A stretch of 64,000 nt of DNA from Bacillota bacterium (lineage in GTDB: Bacteria; Bacillota; UBA4882; UBA8346): positions 198,394 to 262,393 of the forward strand of contig JAEYGI010000004.1 of the NCBI GenBank assembly GCA_023402395.1, written 5' to 3'. Positions 51,111-59,837 of this stretch are shown here, piece by piece. The position numbers and the translations under genes were made by a program. Under the pieces are notes generated by a model. It had not been told where the DNA came from, searched no databases, and was given only the letters and a program-made list of their open reading frames with translations. Position 1 is the stretch's first letter; each line of letters starts with the position of its first letter.

Positions 51111-51660
51111 ACTGATTCCCCTTGATCAATACCGGAATTCCGCTGACGACCAGGTAAACCTGATCGCAGACAGCGGCGATCGTCTGATTGGCGGACCCGG
51201 CCAGATCGCGGTAAAATCTGGCCAACGCATTCTCGGGCACGATTCCCGATCCGACCTCGTTGGTTACCACGATAATATGGGCCGGACTGGCGGCGAGCGC
51301 GGCGGCCAGGGACTCGATCTCGGCCTGAACCGCTCCGGCTTGGTCCGCCGCGCCAGCGGCCGGGTATTTTTGAAAGAGCAGATTGCTCAGGAATAAGGTC
51401 AGACAATCCAGCAACAGCGTCTGTCCTGGAGCAGCCTCCCGGATCGCGGCCGCCGGATCCAGCGGCACTTCAAGCGTGCGCCATTGGGCCGGCCGGCGCC
51501 GGCGGTGATTGGCGATTCGTTCCACCATCTCTCCGTCCAACGCTTCGGCGGTGGCCAGGTACAGCACATCTCCCCCCAGCCGCGCCGCCAGGGTTTCGGC
51601 GAACCGGCTCTTGCCGGAACGGCTCCCCCCGGTAATCAGAATGTGTTCCGCAGCGCTCAT
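51103..51660 (-). CDS. cobU: Adenosylcobinamide kinase/guanylyltransferase CobU
   Basis: 185 residues. P-loop GGSRSGKSRFAE at residue 11 and the conserved NEVGSGIVPENALARFYRDLAGSANQTIA stretch. It phosphorylates adenosylcobinamide and transfers GMP to it. Overlaps cobT by 4 bases (ATGA). Confidence 0.96.
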   Translation of the reverse strand: MSAAEHILITGGSRSGKSRFAETLAARLGGDVLYLATAEALDGEMVERIANHRRRRPAQWRTLEVPLDPAAAIREAAPGQTLLLDCLTLFLSNLLFQKYPAAGAADQAGAVQAEIESLAAALAASPAHIIVVTNEVGSGIVPENALARFYRDLAGSANQTIAAVCDQVYLVVSGIPVLIKGNQYD

Positions 51661-52709
51661 TGCTTATTGGACACTCCCGCCGATTCGAAGGTCGCCATTT
51701 CCCGGAGAATTTTGACCGAGGCTTCGACCAGGTGAAAAGCGAGCGCCGCGCCGGTCCCTTCGCCGAGCCGCATCTCCAGCTCCAGCACTGGTTTTAATCC
51801 CAAGGTTTCCAAGAGTTGTCGATGGGCCATTTCCGCCGAGCAATGCGAAGCGATCATATACGAAACCGATTTCGGGGCGATCCTCGCCGCCACCAGCGCC
51901 GCTGCGGAGCTGATGAACCCGTCGATCACCACCGGGACCTGCCGCGCCGCGGCGCCTAAAATCAACCCGGCCAAGCCTCCGATCTCCAAACCGCCGACTT
52001 TACTGAGAACATCCAGCGGATCCCGGGGATCGGGCCGATTAACCGCAATGGCCCGGTCAATTACCGCCGCTTTCCTGGAGACCGCCTGCTCGTCAAGGCC
52101 AGTTCCACGCCCGGCCACCGCCGTCGCCGGTTGGCCGAGGAAAGCGGCGAATACCGCGCTAGAGGCGGTGGTGTTGCCAATGCCCATCTCTCCGGTAGCC
52201 AGCATTTGATAGCCTTGATCGACCAATTGACCGGCCAGTTCGATTCCAGCCTCTAGCGCCCGGATCGCCTCGGCCCGGGTCATGGCGGGACCGGCGGCCA
52301 TATTGGCGGTTCCCGGTCGGACTTTCTTATCGATCACTTGCGGATGTTCGATTTTGGCCGCGACTCCCAGATCCGCCACGAAGACTTCGGCGCCGGCGTG
52401 CCGGCCCAGCACGTTAATGGCCGCGCCGCCGTTAATGAAGTTATAGACCATCTGCACGGTCACTTCCTGGGGAAAGGCGCTGATTCCTTCGGCCACCACT
52501 CCGTGGTCGGCAGCCATGACCACGATGGCTTTTTTGACAACCTCCGGGAGGTCTTTCCCGGTGATGCCCCCTAATTGGACAGCGATCCGCTCCAAAACTC
52601 CAAGACTGCCCTGAGGTTTGGTCAGGCTGTCCTCCCGCCGTTGAACCCGTTCCATTGCTGCCCGGTCCAAGTCTCCGATTTGATTGACGGTCGTTTCCAG
52701 CAAACTCAT
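51657..52709 (-). CDS. cobT: Nicotinate-nucleotide-dimethylbenzimidazole phosphoribosyltransferase CobT
   Basis: 350 residues, activates the lower-ligand base as alpha-ribazole phosphate. Conserved: LTKPQGSLGVLE, VMAADHGVVAEGISAFPQEVT, TGEMGIGNTTASSAV, and the catalytic Glu in LEMRLGEGTGAALAF. Standard length. The stop overlaps cobU. Confidence 0.96.
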   Translation of the reverse strand: MSLLETTVNQIGDLDRAAMERVQRREDSLTKPQGSLGVLERIAVQLGGITGKDLPEVVKKAIVVMAADHGVVAEGISAFPQEVTVQMVYNFINGGAAINVLGRHAGAEVFVADLGVAAKIEHPQVIDKKVRPGTANMAAGPAMTRAEAIRALEAGIELAGQLVDQGYQMLATGEMGIGNTTASSAVFAAFLGQPATAVAGRGTGLDEQAVSRKAAVIDRAIAVNRPDPRDPLDVLSKVGGLEIGGLAGLILGAAARQVPVVIDGFISSAAALVAARIAPKSVSYMIASHCSAEMAHRQLLETLGLKPVLELEMRLGEGTGAALAFHLVEASVKILREMATFESAGVSNKQ

Positions 52710-52733
52710 ATTACTTCGCCTCGATTCAAAAAT

Positions 52734-53687
52734 CTATAATAAAACCAGCCCCAATAGCATAAACACCACCAACAGCAGCGCCGATCCGTCTAAAATGCGG
52801 ATCGCCGTTATAATCTGACGCTCCTCGAACTCCCGGACCGGATCGCCGAGATATTCCCGAAACGAAATGACCCCATGATACCGATTAAACCCGCCCAACC
52901 GCACTCCCAGCGCTCCGGCGACTACCGCTTCCGGCCAGCCGCCGTTGGGGCTGGGATGTTTCGCTGCGTCCCGCCAGGCGATCCGCAGGGCCCGCAGCCC
53001 GTTCATTCGCATCAGCCAAGCCGCCAGGGCCATCAACACCGCCGTAAGCCGGGCCGGGATCCAGTTCGCCAGGTCGTCCAAGCGGGCGGCGGCCCATCCG
53101 AAATGAAGATACCGTTCATTCTTATACCCCAGCATTGAATCGAGCGTATTCACGGCGCGATACGCCATGGCCAGCGGCGCCCCGCCAGCCAGCCCGAAAA
53201 GCAACGGCGCCATAACCCCGTCCACCGTGTTCTCGGCCACCGATTCCACCGTGGCCCGGATCAGTTCCGGCTTGGGCAGGTCCGTGGTATCCCGGCCGAC
53301 GATCATCCCCACTTGCCGCCGGGCTTTGGCCAGATCGCCTCTGCTGAGCGACTGGAAAATCTCCAGTCCCGCCCGGTGCAATCCCTTCCAGGCGATGGTG
53401 GTTCCCATCAGCCAGAGCTGAAGCGGCCAAAACAGCCACGGAACGGTCGAGGCCAACTTCAAAATCCCCCAGGTCGCCCCGTATGAAACACCCACTACCG
53501 CCAGCACCGTCAGAGCCCCCAAAAGCCGGGCCGGAACCCGGTTCAGGCCCGGCCGGTTCAACCGGGTTTCCAGAAATAAAATGAAACGGCCGATGCCGAC
53601 CACCGGATGCGGGATTGCTTTCGGATCGCCCACGATCCGGTCGATTGCCGCGCCTCCGCAACTCACGATGAAATGTTCCGGTCCCAC
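52734..53687 (-). CDS. cbiB: Adenosylcobinamide-phosphate synthase CbiB
   Basis: 317 residues, membrane protein with about four or five hydrophobic segments. It attaches aminopropanol (phosphate) to adenosylcobyric acid. Motifs: DRIVGDPKAIPHPVVGIGRFI, VGRDTTDLPKPELIRATVESVAENTVDGVMAPLLFGLAGGAPLAMAYRAVNTLDSMLGY, and NGGWPEAVVAGALGVRLGG. The start appears to be GTG at 53687. 117 AT-rich bases separate it from hemL, where an internal promoter is possible. Confidence 0.94.
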   Translation of the reverse strand: MGPEHFIVSCGGAAIDRIVGDPKAIPHPVVGIGRFILFLETRLNRPGLNRVPARLLGALTVLAVVGVSYGATWGILKLASTVPWLFWPLQLWLMGTTIAWKGLHRAGLEIFQSLSRGDLAKARRQVGMIVGRDTTDLPKPELIRATVESVAENTVDGVMAPLLFGLAGGAPLAMAYRAVNTLDSMLGYKNERYLHFGWAAARLDDLANWIPARLTAVLMALAAWLMRMNGLRALRIAWRDAAKHPSPNGGWPEAVVAGALGVRLGGFNRYHGVISFREYLGDPVREFEERQIITAIRILDGSALLLVVFMLLGLVLL

Positions 53688-53804
53688 CCTATCGCTCCGT
53701 GATTTCGTATTGATTCGCTATATAAGTTAAATTAAATTTCTTATATGCATCATGTCCAGTAAACCAGCCATGATGGAAAATTAATTAATTCAATTCAACT
53801 TATT

Positions 53805-55106
53805 TCATCCTATATAAGCCTCAAGCGTGGCCGCGATGGACCGGGCCGCCTCGGCTGCCGCTTCTAGCTCCGCCGGGTCATGGGCGCAGGAGACAAAACA
53901 GGTCTCAAACTGACCCGGACTGAAATAGAACCCCCGCTCCAGCATGCCGTGGAAAAACCGGGCGTAGCGCCGGGTATCGCTTTGGGCGGCGCTTTCAAAG
54001 TCCGCTACCGGATCCTTGGTGAAAAAGATCGTAAACATCGATCCGGTCTGGTTGATCACGACCGGAACCCGCGCCGCGTCAAACGCGGCCCGGAGTTTCG
54101 CCGCGAAGTCCCCGGTCAGCGAACTGAGCCCGGCATACGGGTTGTCGCGTTTCAAGATCCCCAAGGTGGCCAGGCCAGCGGCCACGGCCAATGGGTTCCC
54201 CGATAGCGTGCCCGCCTGATAAACCGGTCCCTCGGGAGCGATCAACGCCATGATTTCCCGTTTCCCGCCGTAGGCGCCCACCGGCAGGCCACCCCCGATG
54301 ATCTTGCCGAGACAGGTGAGATCGGGGGTTACGCCGAAACGGGTCTGGGCTCCGCCATAGCCGACCCGGAATCCAGTGATCACTTCGTCAAAAATCAGCA
54401 ACGCGCCGTAATTTTCGGTTTCACGCCGGAGCGTCTCCAAGAATCCGGGCTTAGGCAACGCCAGCCCCATATTGCCCGGGATCGGCTCCACGATTACCGC
54501 GGCGATTGCATCACCGCGCTCCCGGAACAGGCCGGCCACGGTCTCCGACTGATTAAAGGGGAGCACCACGGTCTGCCCGGACAGCTCCGGCGTAACGCCC
54601 GCCGAATCCGGCACGCCCAGGGTGGCTGCGCCAGATCCGGCCTTGACCAACAGGCTGTCGACATGCCCATGGTAGCATCCGGCGAACTTGACGATCAAAT
54701 TTCGGCCGGTATAGGCCCGGGCCAAGCGAATGGCGCTCATGGTCGCTTCCGTGCCCGAATTGACTAACCGCACCCGGTCCATGCTTGGAAACGCCTCCAG
54801 AATGGCCTCGGCCAGTTCCACCTCGGCCTCGGTGGGCGCTCCGAAACTCGTCCCGTCGGTCATCGCCCGCTGAATCGCTTCCAAGACCTCGGGATGCGCA
54901 TGTCCCAGGATCAGCGGACCCCATGACGCCACAAAATCGAGATAGCGTCGGCCATCGGCGTCCCATAGATAAGCCCCGGCGCCCTTGCGGATAAACCGGG
55001 GAGTTCCGCCGACGGCCGTAAACGCCCGCACCGGACTGTTCACCCCGCCGGGAATGGCCCGCCTGGCTCGTTCAAATAACGCTTGGGAACGAATCGTCTC
55101 AGACAT
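53805..55106 (-). CDS. hemL: Glutamate-1-semialdehyde 2,1-aminomutase HemL
   Basis: 433 residues, PLP enzyme making 5-aminolevulinate. The PLP lysine lies in TCLGKIIGGGLPVGAYGG; PGGVNSPVRAFTAVGGTPRFI, VNSGTEATMSAIRLARAYTGR and GTLSGNPLAVAAGLATL are family signatures. The start is the ATG at 55106, overlapping hemB by 8 bases; upstream in-frame sequence is hemB shadow. Confidence 0.97.
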   Translation of the reverse strand: MSETIRSQALFERARRAIPGGVNSPVRAFTAVGGTPRFIRKGAGAYLWDADGRRYLDFVASWGPLILGHAHPEVLEAIQRAMTDGTSFGAPTEAEVELAEAILEAFPSMDRVRLVNSGTEATMSAIRLARAYTGRNLIVKFAGCYHGHVDSLLVKAGSGAATLGVPDSAGVTPELSGQTVVLPFNQSETVAGLFRERGDAIAAVIVEPIPGNMGLALPKPGFLETLRRETENYGALLIFDEVITGFRVGYGGAQTRFGVTPDLTCLGKIIGGGLPVGAYGGKREIMALIAPEGPVYQAGTLSGNPLAVAAGLATLGILKRDNPYAGLSSLTGDFAAKLRAAFDAARVPVVINQTGSMFTIFFTKDPVADFESAAQSDTRRYARFFHGMLERGFYFSPGQFETCFVSCAHDPAELEAAAEAARSIAATLEAYIG

Positions 55107-56091
55107 AGTTTTTCCCTTCCCGCCGCAGCCAAAGCGCAACTTCCTTGGCATGATAGGTAATGATCGCGTCGGCGCCGGCGCGCTTGATGGACCGGAGAAT
55201 CTCCAGAGTGACCCGCTTAGCATCGATCCAGCCGTTGGCGCCGGCCGCCTTGACCATGGCATACTCGCCGCTCACATTGTAAGCGACGATCGGAACGTTA
55301 AAATCGCTCCGGGCCCGGGTGATAATATCCAAATAGCTCAAGGCCGGTTTCACGATCACCATGTCGGCGCCTTCTTCAAGGTCGGCGCCGATTTCCCGCA
55401 TCGCTTCGTCACCGTTGGCCGGATCCATCTGATAGGTCGACCGGTCGCCGAAACGCGGCGCGGAACCGGCCGCCTCCCGGAACGGCCCGTAGAACCCGGA
55501 AGCGTATTTGGCGGCGTAGGAAAGGATCGGTATTGAGCTATAGCCGTTATCGTCCAGGGCCCCCCGGATCGCCGCCACCCGGCCGTCCATCATGTCCGAC
55601 GGCGCAATGACATCGACGCCGGCCCGGGCATACGACAGCGCCACTTGTCGGAGCACGGCCAGCGTGGCGTCGTTATCGATGCAGTCGCCCTTCAGCAGGC
55701 CGCAATGTCCATGGGAGGTATACTGGCACAGGCAAAGATCGGCAATGACCAGCAACTCCGGCTGAGCCGCTTTCAGGGCGGCGATAGCCCGCTGCACCGT
55801 ACCGTCGGCCTGATGGGCGCTGGTCCCCGCTTCATCCTTGAACTCGGGGATGCCGAACAGGAGCACGGCATTGATGCCCAGACCGGTTATAGCGGCGGCT
55901 TCCTCCGCCAATTGATCCACTGACAGATGATAGTTGTCCGGAAGCGAAGTCAATTCCTCCCGGACCCCGGTTCCGGAAACCACAAACAGCGGATAAATCA
56001 GATCGTCGACGGTCAACACCGTTTCCCGGAATAAATTTCGCAATCCCGGATTTTGGCGCAACCGGCGCAAGCGTTGAATGGGAAAAGCCAT
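55099..56091 (-). CDS. hemB: Delta-aminolevulinic acid dehydratase (porphobilinogen synthase) HemB
   Basis: 330 residues. It condenses two 5-aminolevulinates to porphobilinogen. Zinc-type cysteines CLCQYTSHGHCG are present, followed by ARAGVDVIAPSDMMDGRVAAIR. The Schiff-base lysines lie in VIVKPALSYLDII and SGEYAMVKAAG. ATG at 56091 with AGGAAGTG. The sequence upstream to hemD (56092-56419) holds no recognised gene. Confidence 0.97.
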   Translation of the reverse strand: MAFPIQRLRRLRQNPGLRNLFRETVLTVDDLIYPLFVVSGTGVREELTSLPDNYHLSVDQLAEEAAAITGLGINAVLLFGIPEFKDEAGTSAHQADGTVQRAIAALKAAQPELLVIADLCLCQYTSHGHCGLLKGDCIDNDATLAVLRQVALSYARAGVDVIAPSDMMDGRVAAIRGALDDNGYSSIPILSYAAKYASGFYGPFREAAGSAPRFGDRSTYQMDPANGDEAMREIGADLEEGADMVIVKPALSYLDIITRARSDFNVPIVAYNVSGEYAMVKAAGANGWIDAKRVTLEILRSIKRAGADAIITYHAKEVALWLRREGKNYV

Positions 56092-56419
56092 GGTATCACT
56101 TCCTGTTTTATTTTGAAATCGCCGCAAGGAAACTCCGCCGTTGGAAAACTGCTCCGGCCCTTCCGGCCGTTGCGTCTGGCAATCATTGATCGTGCCGGCG
56201 GTTCCAAACTTCCTTCCGTCGTTAAAAACCGATCTTTTCCGGCACCAGAACGGTTCCCGAAGTGTCCGGAAACAAGATTCCCGGTCCGGTCTTGCTCTTT
56301 TCCTGTAAAATCAGGCAAATTCCTGTTCAAATCAATTCTTTTATTCGCCTGGAAACAAAAAACGGTTGCGCGAAAAAGAAAATAAACGTTCCAACTGGGT
56401 CATCAACTAGTTGAATTTA
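56092..56419. other. Intergenic gap in the tetrapyrrole operon without recognised gene
   Basis: 328 bases between cobA-hemD and hemB. Open frames exist on both strands, but none has a ribosome site or recognisable product. Short inverted stretches (CCGG-rich) are scattered through it; no U-tract terminator or clear promoter was found. It is the longest gap in an otherwise overlapping operon. Confidence 0.4.
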
Positions 56420-57952
56420 TTAAAAGCAACGAGCCGATTGCTTCGCAATCCCAATCAAACATTCGAGCAGTTCAACGGATCCGCTATTGGCGGCGACTCC
56501 GGCGATTTTCAGGCCTTGTTCGGCGGCGTAGGCGGCGGTAACCGGCCCGATGCAAACCAGATGGACTTCATCCAGCAAGCTAAGGTCTCCCTCGACATTC
56601 TCCAAGAGCCCCCGGACCGTGGACGGACTGGTCAGACAGACCGCCTGAACCGCCCGGCGTTCAAGCCGGGAGCGGATCTCCGGGCCGTGCCCGGTTTCGG
56701 TGACCACCCGGTATAAGGGCAATTCAATGACTGACGCTCCTCCGGCCCGCAATCCTTCCGCCAGCGCCGGCGGCGCCTCCTGGACTCGCGGCAGGAGAAT
56801 GGTTCGATCCCGGACCTGCGGGGTGAGTGAGCGCAGCAATTGTTCTGACGTAAAATGGTCCGGAACCAGGTCGGCGCGGATCCCGCGCTCCAGCAATGCG
56901 CCGGCCGTGGCCCGACCAATGGCCGCGATTTGCTTGCCGTGCAGCTCCCGGGAGTCCCGGCCCGCCCGGTCCAACTGCGTAAAGAAGGATTGAACCCCGT
57001 TCCGGCTCGTAAATACGATCCAATCGGCAACACTGATCGCTGCCGTCAACTCAGCCGACAGAACGGCTTCCAGCTCTTCCACCCGGATGGTTGGAAACAG
57101 CAACGGTTCGCCCCCATTGTCATTGATCGCGTCGGCCAGTTCGCGGGTTTGTCCGAGCGGACGGGTGAGCAGAATTCTCCAGCCAAGCAGTGGCCGGCGC
57201 CGGGCTACCCAATCCAGGGTTTCAGCCAATCCGGCCACGGCGCCGACCACGATGACCGCCGGAGCGCCGAGCCCGGCCGCTTCGGCCAGTTCGGCCAAAC
57301 GGCGCAACGGGCCTTGGACGGTTCGCTGCTCCGGCAAGGTGCCTTTTTCGACGATCGCCGCCGCTGTCTCCGGATCAAGTTGAGTCAATAGCACCGCGAC
57401 AATCTGACGGAGATTGGCCATTCCCATCAGAATGACCAGCGTTTGACCGCCACGGGTGATCCGGGGCCAGTCGATCCGGCCGGCCTCAGCCTTTCCTTCC
57501 ATCTCATGCCCGGTCAGGATGGTCACCCCAGCGGCCAGGCCGCGATGGGTCACGGGGATTCCGGCATAGGCGGGCGCGGCAAGCGCGGCGGAAACACCGG
57601 GAACGATCTCAAAGGCGATGCCGGCTTCCCGCAACGCCAGGGCCTCCTCACCGCCCCGGCCAAACAGCAGTGGATCGCCGCCCTTCAGGCGGACCACCCG
57701 TCTCCCGGAGCGGCCCTTTTCGACCAACAGGCGATTGATGGCTTCCTGCCCATATGAATGGGCTCCGGGCGCCTTCCCCACATCGATCAGTTCGGCCCCG
57801 GCCGGAACGTAGCTCAATAAACTGGTCGCAGCCAGCCGGTCGTAGACCACGACCTCGGCCGCTTCCAGAAGCCGGCGCCCCCGTAGCGTCAACAGACCGG
57901 GATCGCCGGGCCCGGCGCCGACCAGATAAACGATTCTCTGCGACTCATTCAC
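56420..57952 (-). CDS. cobA-hemD: Fusion: uroporphyrinogen-III C-methyltransferase (CobA) - uroporphyrinogen-III synthase (HemD)
   Basis: About 510 residues. Residues about 5-245 are CobA/SUMT: VYLVGAGPGDPGLLTLRG, GKAPGAHSYGQEAIN, RLKGGDPLLFGRGGEEA and PGVSAALAAPAYAGIPVTHRG, making precorrin-2. Residues about 255-505 are HemD (GWRILLTRPLGQTRELADAI..., WIVFTSRNGVQSFF, AAIGRATAGALLERGI), which closes the uroporphyrinogen III ring. The fusion joins successive steps at the branch to B12 and siroheme. GTG at 57952 overlaps the hemC TGA (GTGA). Confidence 0.96.
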   Translation of the reverse strand: MNESQRIVYLVGAGPGDPGLLTLRGRRLLEAAEVVVYDRLAATSLLSYVPAGAELIDVGKAPGAHSYGQEAINRLLVEKGRSGRRVVRLKGGDPLLFGRGGEEALALREAGIAFEIVPGVSAALAAPAYAGIPVTHRGLAAGVTILTGHEMEGKAEAGRIDWPRITRGGQTLVILMGMANLRQIVAVLLTQLDPETAAAIVEKGTLPEQRTVQGPLRRLAELAEAAGLGAPAVIVVGAVAGLAETLDWVARRRPLLGWRILLTRPLGQTRELADAINDNGGEPLLFPTIRVEELEAVLSAELTAAISVADWIVFTSRNGVQSFFTQLDRAGRDSRELHGKQIAAIGRATAGALLERGIRADLVPDHFTSEQLLRSLTPQVRDRTILLPRVQEAPPALAEGLRAGGASVIELPLYRVVTETGHGPEIRSRLERRAVQAVCLTSPSTVRGLLENVEGDLSLLDEVHLVCIGPVTAAYAAEQGLKIAGVAANSGSVELLECLIGIAKQSARCF

Positions 57953-58848
57953 GTCCAATCGACAATTCCTTTCCCGATAAACCAATCGGCCAAATCCCGG
58001 CCCAGCGCTTCCGGCTTGGTTACCGGCCCGTCCGTTTCCCGTTTCAAGATGCTCGCGCCCCGGCTGTCGGCGACCATGCCCCGCAAGATCAGTTTTCCGG
58101 CGCGGATCTCGGCCAAAGCGCCAACCGGCAGCCGGCAGCCGCCGCCCAATTGCTGTAAGAAAGCCCGTTCCGCCCGGACCGCGCCGGCGGTGGCCGGGTC
58201 ATTGAGACAGTCGCCAATTTCGGGTTCGTCCGGTTCTTCGCGGACTTGGACCCCGATAACCCCCTGTCCGGGCGCAGGCAAACATTCTTCCAGCGTAAAG
58301 ATCCGCTCAATCCGGGTGTCGAGATTGAGCCGCTTCAACCCCGCCACTGCTAGGACGATCCCGTCGTAGAGACCCTCCGAAAGCTTCCGGATTCGGGTGT
58401 CGATATTCCCGCGAATCTCCGGAAAACAGGCATCCGGAAACAACAGCCGCAACTGCGCGAGCCGGCGCAGGCTCGACGTTCCGATCCGGGCGGCCTGTGG
58501 CAAGCCCGGCAAGGCGCCGGACGGCCCCAAGAGCAGGGCCTCCCGGGGATCTTCCCGGGTCAAAACCGCCGCCAATCGCAAACTGGGAGCCATCTCAATC
58601 GGAAGATCCTTCAGACTGTGAACCGCCAGATCGATCGCCCCGTCCAACAACGCCCGTTCGATGTCGCGGACGAACAGACCGGCTCCGGCGGTGCCGCGCA
58701 GCGAAAGTTGCTGGTTTCGGTCACCCTCGGTGGCGATCACTTTCAATTCTGCCGGCCAACCGGCCTCCCGCAAGCGGCCGGCCACGATTCCGGCTTGCCG
58801 CAGAGCCAATTGACTGCCGCGAGTGCCGACGATCAGCGGACGCCTCAC
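57949..58848 (-). CDS. hemC: Porphobilinogen deaminase (hydroxymethylbilane synthase) HemC
   Basis: 299 residues. It assembles four porphobilinogens on a dipyrromethane cofactor. VGTRGSQLALRQAG at the N-terminus, DLAVHSLKDLP, and the cofactor cysteine in FLQQLGGGCRLPVGA are all present. Start GTG at 58848 (TTG at 58851 possible). 31 bases from cobO, 4-base overlap with cobA-hemD. Confidence 0.97.
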   Translation of the reverse strand: MRRPLIVGTRGSQLALRQAGIVAGRLREAGWPAELKVIATEGDRNQQLSLRGTAGAGLFVRDIERALLDGAIDLAVHSLKDLPIEMAPSLRLAAVLTREDPREALLLGPSGALPGLPQAARIGTSSLRRLAQLRLLFPDACFPEIRGNIDTRIRKLSEGLYDGIVLAVAGLKRLNLDTRIERIFTLEECLPAPGQGVIGVQVREEPDEPEIGDCLNDPATAGAVRAERAFLQQLGGGCRLPVGALAEIRAGKLILRGMVADSRGASILKRETDGPVTKPEALGRDLADWFIGKGIVDWT

Positions 58849-58879
58849 CAAAGTAACGCCTCTTTCGTTTCAATACTCA

Positions 58880-59404
58880 TTAATACTCAATTCCCTCCCG
58901 GGCGGCGATCCCTTTTCGAAACGGATGCTTGACCAGACGCATTTCCGTGACCAGATCGGCACCGGCCAGGAGAGGGCCGGGCATATTCCGCCCGGTGAGC
59001 ACGACCGACAGTTCCTTGGGGCGCCGGTCCAGATCGACCGCGATCCGGTCCACTTTCAAGAGTCCGGTATTGACCGCATGGCTCAGTTCGTCCACGACCA
59101 CCAGATCATATTCCCGGGAATTCATGGCCCGGACCACCTGGTCCCATCCTTCTTCCGCGCGTCGGATCTCTTCCGGGGTCGGCGGCCGGTTGATAATAAA
59201 CTCGCCGGTTCCCAGCGGCCTGACGGGTAAGGGCGGCCGCAATCCGGCCAGGGTCAGCAATTCGCCCGAGCCGCCTTCCGGTTTCAGGAACTGAAAGACG
59301 ATCACCCGCCAGCCCCGGCCATAGGCCCGGACCGCCTGCCCAATGGCGGCGGTGGTCTTTCCCTTGCCGTCGCCGGTATATGCTTGAATCAAACCTCGCT
59401 CCAA
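58880..59404 (-). CDS. cobO: Cob(I)alamin adenosyltransferase CobO/BtuR
   Basis: About 174 residues. P-loop AYTGDGKGKTTAAIGQAVRA at the N-terminus, IVFQFLKPEGGSGEL, YDLVVVDELSHAVNTGLL and LTGRNMPGPLLAGADLVTEM are the family motifs. It adds the 5'-deoxyadenosyl group to corrinoids. I prefer TTG at 59404 because GGGGTGA is well placed for it; GTG at 59413 or TTG at 59428 are alternatives. Confidence 0.93.
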   Translation of the reverse strand: MERGLIQAYTGDGKGKTTAAIGQAVRAYGRGWRVIVFQFLKPEGGSGELLTLAGLRPPLPVRPLGTGEFIINRPPTPEEIRRAEEGWDQVVRAMNSREYDLVVVDELSHAVNTGLLKVDRIAVDLDRRPKELSVVLTGRNMPGPLLAGADLVTEMRLVKHPFRKGIAAREGIEY

Positions 59405-59435
59405 ATAACTCACCCCGCTCCGACGCAATCAAACG

Positions 59436-59837
59436 CTAATCCCGCTCCGCCACGGCTTCGTCGATTCTGGAGCCAATCAGATCCGCGAGGACACGGTCCG
59501 GCCCCAAATAACGGCCTACTTTCATCCGCACCGCCGGAAACTGGCTCCGCAGCACGGCCATTGTCTCCGGAATCGCGCGCTCCACATGGCTGCCGGCGAA
59601 TAAAAAAACCGGGATAATCACGATCCGTTCCGCTCCCGCCTGGACTGACCGGGTTACAGCGTCCGCCAGCAAAGGGTCTCCAAACTGTAAATACGCCGGG
59701 CAGATCCGGCAATCCGGCCGGAGCCGAGCGACCGTAGCGGCCAATTCGGATAACTCTCGGGCTGCGGTCTCATTCCGGCTGCCATGCCCCAATAAAATTA
59801 TGTCGGTTTGCAATGCAGTTGCTCCGTACCCTATCAT
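59436..59837 (-). CDS. cbiX: CbiX-type sirohydrochlorin cobaltochelatase/ferrochelatase
   Basis: About 133 residues, the short single-domain CbiX form. LLGHGSRNETAARELSELAA carries the metal-binding His, and IIPVFLFAGSHVERAIPE has the second His. It inserts Co2+ (for B12) or Fe2+ (for siroheme) into sirohydrochlorin. Start ATG at 59837 overlaps the hemA fusion stop (ATGA). A TTG at 59813, preceded by GGAG, would give a more typical N-terminus. Confidence 0.9.
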   Translation of the reverse strand: MIGYGATALQTDIILLGHGSRNETAARELSELAATVARLRPDCRICPAYLQFGDPLLADAVTRSVQAGAERIVIIPVFLFAGSHVERAIPETMAVLRSQFPAVRMKVGRYLGPDRVLADLIGSRIDEAVAERD